From SZUA-309 sp050185825 (lineage in GTDB: Bacteria; Pseudomonadota; Gammaproteobacteria; Pseudomonadales; Azotimanducaceae), in the NCBI GenBank assembly GCA_050185825.1, contig JBFWZA010000001.1, positions 372,001 through 436,000 on the forward strand: 64,000 bases of DNA, given 5' to 3'. Made by a program: the position numbers and the translations under genes. The notes beneath the pieces are model-generated. The model was not told the origin of the DNA, did not search any database, and saw only the letters and a list, made by a program, of their open reading frames with translations. Shown here piece after piece: positions 58,762 through 64,000 of the stretch. Within the stretch, counting starts at the first letter, position 1; each line of letters opens with the position of its first letter.

Positions 58762-60792
58762 TCAGTGCGCTTCCTCCGGCGCCTCATCCTCGGCCGGCAG
58801 TGCCAGTGCCGTGAGCGTGGGTCCGGTCTGCAGAATCACGTACTGACGCCCCTTGTGCATGTAGGTCATGTTGCCGTAGAACGCCCGATTCTCGATCTCG
58901 ACGACCCCGATCTGCCTGCCTGTGCTCTTATCGACCGCAAACAGGGCAGGGGTACCGTCGCTTCGCAGAGACGTGTACATCGCCATGGTCTTGGTCACCA
59001 GCATGGGCGGGTGCAGGGGTGCCCCGGTATTGGGAATGTTCTTCCCCTTCAGCGCGGGATGGTTGAGCACCGCGTCGGGGGTTTCTCCGGTGGGGATCTG
59101 CCAGAGGTGCTCGCCGGTGTTCATGTCGATGGCCGCGATCCGCGCGTAGGGCGGCTTGAAGATCGGGATGCCGTCCAGGTTGCGGACACCGGAGGCTCGC
59201 AGCACGGCATAGTCCGCGACGGTCTCGCCGGTGGGCAGCTCGATCAGGCCGTCACGCTCGACCCCTGGCGCCATGATTCTGGACGTGCAGTCCGTGCGCG
59301 AGGGCACGAACAGCACGCCGGTTTCGGGATCCGCCGCGGCCGGTGCGTAGATGTTCGCCCCGCCGTTGTCGCCCGGACACCACAGCGCCGCCTGGTAGCC
59401 GAGATCGTTGTCCCGATGCAGCGGCGGATGGAAGAGCGGGCCCATCTGGAAATCCTTCAGCGCGTCGACGGCCCGCTGCCGCAGCTCCGGCGTGAAATCG
59501 ACCAGATCGTCCTCCGTCAGCCCCTGGATGTCGAACGGGGCCGGCCTTGTGGGAAAGGGCTGGGTCTTCGCCAGCTTTTCGCCTGGCATCAGCGATGCGG
59601 GGACCTCCCGCTCGACGATGGGCCAGATCGGCTCACCGGTGACACGGTTGAAAGCGAAGACGAACGACTGCTTCGTCGCCTGGGCGACGATGGGTACCGT
59701 CTTGCCGTCGATCTTCACGTCGAGCAGCACCGGCGCCGTCGGCGTGTCGTAGTTCCAGATGTCGTGGTGGACCAGCTGGAAGTGCCACAGCCGCTTGCCC
59801 GTCTTCACGTCCAGGGCGATGAGGCTGGTGCTGAACAGGTTGTCGCCCGGACGGAAGCCGCCGTAGAAATCCATGGTGGCGCCGTTGGTGGGGATGTAGA
59901 CGATGCCCCGCTCCTGATCCGCGGACAGCGGCGCCCAGGAGGAGATGTCACCCGTCCACTCCCAGGCCTCGTTCTCCCAGGTTTCATGTCCGAACTCACC
60001 AGGTCCGGGTATCACATTGAATTTCCAGAGAAACTTACCGGTACGTCTGTCGTAGGCGAGAATGTCGCCCGGGATGTTTTCCACCCGCGACTGGTTGTAG
60101 CCCTGCTCCGCGGAGTTCCCCACCACGATCACGTCGCCGACCACGATCGGCGGTGAAGAGGAAGTGATGTAGCCGGTTTCGAGCGGAATGCCGTAGTAGG
60201 GATCGTAGGGATGACCCAGGTCGGCGAGCAGATCCACCACCCCGGTGTCCGGAAAGCCTTCCACCGGCACCTTGCCGCCGAAGCCTTCCAGGGGCTTGCC
60301 GGTTTTTGCATCCAGCGCCGTCAGGAAGAAGGCCGGCGAGACGATGTAGATGACGCCGCGGCCGTCGATCTCCGAGTAGGCGACCGACTTGCCGTAGTCC
60401 TTGCGCATGGAGTATTCCCAGCGGTAGGTGTTCGGCTCACGGTACGACCAGAGCAGCTCGCCGGTGCCCGGGTCCAGGGCCACCACGTGGCGGCGCGGAC
60501 CCACCACGGTGTAGAGCACGCCGTTGACGTACAGCGGCGTGGAACGACCACTCTGCGCATCGAAGCTGGCGCCGTCCCAGACCCACGCCTCTTCCAGGTC
60601 CTCGAAGTTTTCCGCCGTGATCTGGTCGGCCGGGGAGTAGCGTGTGTGTTGCGAGTCTCCCCCCAGATACCGCCACTGATTGTCTTCGGTGCCCCGGGGC
60701 GCGGCCGACAGAGCGCTGGAAGCCAGCAGAGCCAGCGCGAGCCCGACAGCCGTGCCCGCCATCAAGGCGTTCGATTTGCGCGTCAACGTCAT
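58762..60792 (-). CDS. PQQ-dependent dehydrogenase (quinoprotein alcohol/glucose dehydrogenase-like)
   Basis: 676 residues from ATG 60792: signal peptide (about 1-30, ALLASSALSA) and an eight-bladed beta-propeller with repeated tryptophan-docking units such as GTGELLWSYREPN, DRRTGKFLWKFNVIPGPG, DVKTGKRLWHFQLVHHDIWNYD and NTGEHLWQIPTGE. The HDIWNYDTPTAPVL segment is typical of PQQ enzymes near the active-site Asp. Oxidises an alcohol or sugar in the periplasm and passes electrons to the adjacent cytochrome c. No pqq biosynthesis gene is in the window. Start 60792 gives a good signal peptide; 60828 would add 12 residues. Confidence 0.92.
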   Translation of the reverse strand: MTLTRKSNALMAGTAVGLALALLASSALSAAPRGTEDNQWRYLGGDSQHTRYSPADQITAENFEDLEEAWVWDGASFDAQSGRSTPLYVNGVLYTVVGPRRHVVALDPGTGELLWSYREPNTYRWEYSMRKDYGKSVAYSEIDGRGVIYIVSPAFFLTALDAKTGKPLEGFGGKVPVEGFPDTGVVDLLADLGHPYDPYYGIPLETGYITSSSPPIVVGDVIVVGNSAEQGYNQSRVENIPGDILAYDRRTGKFLWKFNVIPGPGEFGHETWENEAWEWTGDISSWAPLSADQERGIVYIPTNGATMDFYGGFRPGDNLFSTSLIALDVKTGKRLWHFQLVHHDIWNYDTPTAPVLLDVKIDGKTVPIVAQATKQSFVFAFNRVTGEPIWPIVEREVPASLMPGEKLAKTQPFPTRPAPFDIQGLTEDDLVDFTPELRQRAVDALKDFQMGPLFHPPLHRDNDLGYQAALWCPGDNGGANIYAPAAADPETGVLFVPSRTDCTSRIMAPGVERDGLIELPTGETVADYAVLRASGVRNLDGIPIFKPPYARIAAIDMNTGEHLWQIPTGETPDAVLNHPALKGKNIPNTGAPLHPPMLVTKTMAMYTSLRSDGTPALFAVDKSTGRQIGVVEIENRAFYGNMTYMHKGRQYVILQTGPTLTALALPAEDEAPEEAH

Positions 60793-60952
60793 TTTTCTCT
60801 CTCTTAGCAGGTAGGCTTCAGCAGCCATCCATCCGTGAGAGCGTCGCGAACGACGCTACGGGTCGCAAACAGCGTCATGGGATGGTGCCCTACAGGCGCG
60901 CTATTCTAATCGAACCCCTGCCGGTATGCTTGGCCGCTCCGGGCTTTTGCAC

Positions 60953-60976
60953 AGGCTGTTACCCAGGCTTTTACCC
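60953..60976. repeat. tandem 12-base direct repeat before a membrane-protein gene
   Basis: AGGCTGTTACCC (60953-60964) is followed directly by AGGCTTTTACCC (60965-60976), one mismatch, then the beginning of a third unit. It lies 16 bases before the GTG of the following gene, in its leader or promoter, and could be a tandem binding site or a simple duplication. Confidence 0.6.
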
Positions 60977-60992
60977 AGGACAGGAGCCGGCA

Positions 60993-62018
60993 GTGAGCGA
61001 CCGCGATCTCAGCACCCCTTCCGGCACCACAGACGTGCCTCCGGCGGCGACGGGACGGCCTCCGGCGCCACTCTGGCAGCGGATCCTGCCCTGGGTGATC
61101 ACGGTGCTCTGCTTCGCCTATCTCTACTACCGGATCGCGGGGCGCACGCCGGAGGGAGAAACGGTGGTCGGCTATCTCGGCGGGATCTTCGCGTCGGTGA
61201 ACTGGCTGGCGTGGCTCGGCCTGATGGTCCCCTACTCCGTGCTCTACCTGCTCATCGATACCGCCGTGCTCTGGCGCGTGATCCGCTGGTTCAACGCCAA
61301 CGTCCCGTATCGTGACCTGCTCCCTGTCCGGGCGAGCACCTACATCATCTCGATTCTGAACGAGCAGGTCGGCAAAGGGGCCATGGCCGTCTACCTCAAC
61401 CGGCGTGAAGGGGTGCCCGGCTGGGAAGTGGCTTCCAGCATGCTGTTCATCATGTTCTGCGAGTTCTTCTACCTGACGAGCTGGGCGCTGATCGGCGTCT
61501 CCGTGTCCTGGGACGTGGTACCCCCCATCTTCCACAACATTCCCTGGATCGCACTGGGCGCGTTCGTCTTTCTCGTGGCGTTCATCTGGTTCTTCCGCTC
61601 TGATCGCTTCACCTCGGTGGCCGTCCGGGAGAAGCCGCTGCTCAAGAGCTTCCGCGGCGCACGCTGGTACTACTACCCCACCATCATGCTGATCCGCTCA
61701 CCGGCGCTGCTGGGTGCAGTGCTGGTGTACTCGCTGGCGGCGGGCCTGTTCGGGGTGTCGATTCCCTTCGGGCAGATGATCGGTGTGCTGCCGCTGATCT
61801 TCTTCGGAACGCTGATTCCCGGTCCGTTCCGGGCATTCGCCGTGGCGCTGTGGCCGACACTGTTTCCCGAGCACGTGGGCGAGATGGCGATCTTCGGCTT
61901 CGTGCAGCACAACTTCTTCCTGCTGTTCAACGCGGCCATCGGTCTGCTTTTCCTGCGCCGTGCCAACCGGGAGCTGTTCGGCGGCAAGGCTCAGGGCACA
62001 CCTGCCGGTGGTCCCTGA
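60993..62018 (+). CDS. polytopic membrane protein resembling LPG-synthase transmembrane/flippase domains
   Basis: 341 residues with about eight hydrophobic helices after a soluble N-terminal 30. The segments LLPVRASTYIISILNEQVGKGAMAVYLNRREGVPGWEVASSMLFIMFCEFFYL and VYSLAAGLFGVSIPFGQMIGVLPLIFFGTLIPGPFRAFAVALWPTLFPEH are reminiscent of the lysylphosphatidylglycerol-synthase-like membrane domain, but no synthase domain is attached and the match is by eye. GTG start with AGGAG in front. The frame upstream of 60993 runs through the divergent dehydrogenase promoter and is not coding. Confidence 0.82.
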   Translation: MSDRDLSTPSGTTDVPPAATGRPPAPLWQRILPWVITVLCFAYLYYRIAGRTPEGETVVGYLGGIFASVNWLAWLGLMVPYSVLYLLIDTAVLWRVIRWFNANVPYRDLLPVRASTYIISILNEQVGKGAMAVYLNRREGVPGWEVASSMLFIMFCEFFYLTSWALIGVSVSWDVVPPIFHNIPWIALGAFVFLVAFIWFFRSDRFTSVAVREKPLLKSFRGARWYYYPTIMLIRSPALLGAVLVYSLAAGLFGVSIPFGQMIGVLPLIFFGTLIPGPFRAFAVALWPTLFPEHVGEMAIFGFVQHNFFLLFNAAIGLLFLRRANRELFGGKAQGTPAGGP

Positions 62019-62049
62019 GCCTCCATAGCTCGAGCCTCAACAACAGGGT

Positions 62050-64000
62050 TCAGAAAGCAAGATCGGCACGGGCGAAGACGTTGCGACCGTAGCCGGGCAG
62101 CCGCTCACCCACGGTGATGTCCGGATTGCCCATCACCCGGTTGATGCCGCCCAGGTGGTCGGTGTAGTCCTCGTCCGCCAGGTTTTCCACCCCCGCGGAC
62201 AACCGCAGGCGCTCGCCGACGTGCCAGTAGCCGTTGACGTTGAAGATCGCCCAGCCGCCCGTCTCCTGCTCGCCGTTGAACGCCGCCACCTTGTCCTGCT
62301 TCGCGGCGAGGTAGGACTCGACGCTCACCCCCCAGCGGGCAGCATCGTACTTCAGCGCCACGAAGGCATTCAGCGGGGCGACCCGGTACAGGTTGTCGTC
62401 CGCCGTCTTGCCGCGCACGTAGTTGACCACGCCTTCCAGCGAAACCCGCTCGGCGAGTCGCCAGGACCAGTCCACGTCCGCGCCGTAGAGTTCGGTGTCC
62501 ACGTTGTTGAACTCGAGCGGGTCCGGCAGGCTGGTGCCGTTCATCTGGTTCATCATCCGCACGAACATGACGGCGGCCGTGTTCGTGGAGACGCTGCCCT
62601 CGATGTAATCCAGAACGTCGCGGTAGAAGATCCTCGGCGCGATCCGGAAACCTCCGCCCGCATAGTCGAACCCCATCTCGATCTCCCGGGCGGTTTCCGG
62701 ATCCAGATCGATCCGGCCGGTGTAGGTGCGTCCGTCCGCGAGTCCCGCGGTGGCTTCCAGCGGCAGCCACAGGTAGCGCTCCTGATAGGAGGGCGCTCGC
62801 GTCTTCCGCGCCACGCCCAGGTACCAGGCAAGGGCATCGCTCGCCACGTAGCGCAGCTTGGCCACCAGATCGACGTCGTGATCGACCACGTGCCGGTCCG
62901 CGTCGTTGAACGCGTCCCGCAGCGCAACCGCTGGCGGCAAGCCCATCACGGCCGGCGTGGCATCCACCACGCCTGCATCCGACACGATCCGGTTGTAGCG
63001 CCCGCCGAGCTCCAGGCTCCAGCGATTGCCGAGCTCTGTCGTCTTCTGTGCGAACACGCCGAGCAGCGTGCGCTCGGCAGCGTTGAAGTTGGTGACGAAG
63101 AACGCGGGATTGTTCGGGTTGTCGACGTCGGAATCGTGCTGCTCGTCATGACCATCGATGCCGAGCTGCCAGGTGCCGCGGGAAAGCGACAGTGAGAAAC
63201 CCGCATTGTCGGCGGAGGTGACGTTCCGCCGGTACATGGACGGGTCCATCGGCGGTGTGCGCAGATGGTAGTTGGTCATACCGTGGTCGATGCCGTTCAC
63301 CCAGATCCGGCCGTCGAGCTGCCAGTCGCTGCCGCGGTAGCCATAACCGAAGCCGAACAGGTCGGAATCGATGTAGCCGATGTCCATGGGCAGCGCCGGG
63401 GTGCCGGAGTCACCGGTGTCGTTGTGGCCGTAGTCGACGCTGAGCTCGTGCGTGCCGAAGCGCAGCCCGTAGCCCACATCGTAGCGGTCACGCTCGTAGC
63501 GCGTGGGCAGGATTGTGCCACCGGGAAATTCCGCATCGTCCGCCTGCTCCGTGAGACCGGACAGCTTCAGACGCTGGCTGACGCTCGCAACCACCAGCGC
63601 GCCGGCGAGCAGCGAGGCATCGTTGACGCTGTGACCACCGGCGCGCAGGCGACCCTGCACGAGCGTGCCGGCGTCGGCATAGGAGCCCTGCCAGGTGCTG
63701 GCATCCACGACGCCACCGATGGTCTCCATGCCGGCGCTGACCGAGGCGATGCCCCGATGCACCTCCAGGGATTCCAGGTGCGCTGCCGGGGCGTAGGAAA
63801 GCGGCGGGTCCATCCAGTTCGGCCCCCCGGGACTGATGACCTGACCATCGATGCGGCTGCTGATCCGCATCCGTGACATGCCGCGATACTGGGCCATACC
63901 GCTGAGCGGCCCGTTGCTGTTGACGTTCGCACCGACGGCCTTGCGCAGCAGCACGGCGGCGTCCGGCGTCACGTCCAGAGTCTCCGCCAGCTCGAAACGG
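62050..64000 (-). CDS. TonB-dependent outer-membrane receptor (4), 5' end outside the window
   Basis: The frame runs off the right edge, so the signal peptide and TonB box are missing. About 650 residues are visible, beginning RFELAETLDVTPDAAVLLRKAVGANVNSNGPLSGMAQYRGMSRMRISSRIDGQVI, a plug segment. LESLEVHRGIASVSAGMETIGGVVD follows at the end of the plug, then barrel strands and the end YGRNVFARADLAF with terminal Phe. The YRGM/RIDG form, and YTDHLGGINRV near the end, resemble copper- or siderophore-type (OprC-like) receptors rather than the Oar-like type of receptors 1 and 2. Ligand unknown. Confidence 0.92.
   Translation of the reverse strand, partial: RFELAETLDVTPDAAVLLRKAVGANVNSNGPLSGMAQYRGMSRMRISSRIDGQVISPGGPNWMDPPLSYAPAAHLESLEVHRGIASVSAGMETIGGVVDASTWQGSYADAGTLVQGRLRAGGHSVNDASLLAGALVVASVSQRLKLSGLTEQADDAEFPGGTILPTRYERDRYDVGYGLRFGTHELSVDYGHNDTGDSGTPALPMDIGYIDSDLFGFGYGYRGSDWQLDGRIWVNGIDHGMTNYHLRTPPMDPSMYRRNVTSADNAGFSLSLSRGTWQLGIDGHDEQHDSDVDNPNNPAFFVTNFNAAERTLLGVFAQKTTELGNRWSLELGGRYNRIVSDAGVVDATPAVMGLPPAVALRDAFNDADRHVVDHDVDLVAKLRYVASDALAWYLGVARKTRAPSYQERYLWLPLEATAGLADGRTYTGRIDLDPETAREIEMGFDYAGGGFRIAPRIFYRDVLDYIEGSVSTNTAAVMFVRMMNQMNGTSLPDPLEFNNVDTELYGADVDWSWRLAERVSLEGVVNYVRGKTADDNLYRVAPLNAFVALKYDAARWGVSVESYLAAKQDKVAAFNGEQETGGWAIFNVNGYWHVGERLRLSAGVENLADEDYTDHLGGINRVMGNPDITVGERLPGYGRNVFARADLAF

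Noticed and set aside
60106..60115. CTCCGCGGAG palindrome inside the PQQ dehydrogenase gene, also read as Ser-Ala-Glu
   Set aside because: Only 10 bases long and within conserved coding sequence; considered as a copy of the HNH-gene element but short enough to be chance.
1..64000. tRNA or rRNA genes, CRISPR arrays, insertion sequences, prophage or toxin-antitoxin loci
   Set aside because: Searched by eye for T-loop-like sequences, regularly spaced repeats, transposase-like proteins and short gene pairs; none was convincing. The only mobile-like candidate is the DUF222-HNH gene, which has no flanking repeats that I can see.

Overview
The window is high-GC (about two thirds G+C by eye), densely packed bacterial DNA. 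Several genes point to a free-living, aerobic, probably aquatic gammaproteobacterium of the Nevskiales/Steroidobacterales/Woeseiales type: RdgC (restricted to beta- and gammaproteobacteria), a Pseudomonas-type isocitrate lyase, YciH/SUI1, four TonB-dependent receptors of the kind expanded in such genomes, and many CoA-ester and lipid-catabolic enzymes. I see no tRNA, rRNA, CRISPR array, insertion sequence or prophage. The taxonomic placement is inference.

Layout. 1-8 kb: pdxH, a secreted protein divergent from a di-haem peroxidase, and a TonB-dependent receptor (TBDR) coupled to a small secreted protein. 7-18 kb: a nitronate monooxygenase-like gene divergent from isocitrate lyase, a DUF3089 hydrolase, and two more TBDRs, the second interrupted by an in-frame amber codon; three clear intrinsic terminators lie here. 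17.6-31 kb: mainly minus-strand catabolic genes (AtuA-like, SDR, amidohydrolases, HpaB-like flavin hydroxylase, secreted alpha/beta hydrolase, luciferase-like oxidoreductase) with a plus-strand glutathione transferase and a CaiB/BaiF CoA transferase. 31-41 kb: an EstB-like serine hydrolase, NAD-type isocitrate dehydrogenase coupled to a secreted methyltransferase, a SYLF protein, RdgC, two divergent MFS transporters and a BrkB protein. 41.4-46.2 kb: a less GC-rich accessory stretch with a methyltransferase, a DUF222-HNH endonuclease gene preceded by a near-consensus LexA box, a secreted hypothetical protein and a CadC-like regulator. 46-53 kb: a tight minus-strand run (CoA transferase, SDR, two hot-dog dehydratases, enoyl-CoA hydratase, folE, CadC-like gene) divergent from an acyl-CoA synthetase and an SGNH hydrolase. 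53-64 kb: envelope and respiratory genes (a MipA/OmpV-type double barrel, a SYLF lipoprotein, an exported isoaspartyl methyltransferase, CtaA, HtpX, a cytochrome c with a PQQ dehydrogenase, a polytopic membrane protein) and a fourth TBDR running off the end.

Together the genes suggest uptake of large or hydrophobic organic compounds by TBDRs, activation to CoA esters, beta-oxidation-like steps by SDR, hot-dog and crotonase enzymes, and assimilation of acetyl-CoA through the glyoxylate shunt. The most unusual observations are: two genes whose natural N-termini start upstream of any ATG/GTG/TTG and have a Shine-Dalgarno-spaced ATT instead; the SOS-box-controlled DUF222-HNH gene with in-frame palindromic elements around a Ser-Ala-Glu core; the amber-interrupted receptor; and a perfect AT-rich operator-like palindrome in front of the HpaB-like gene.
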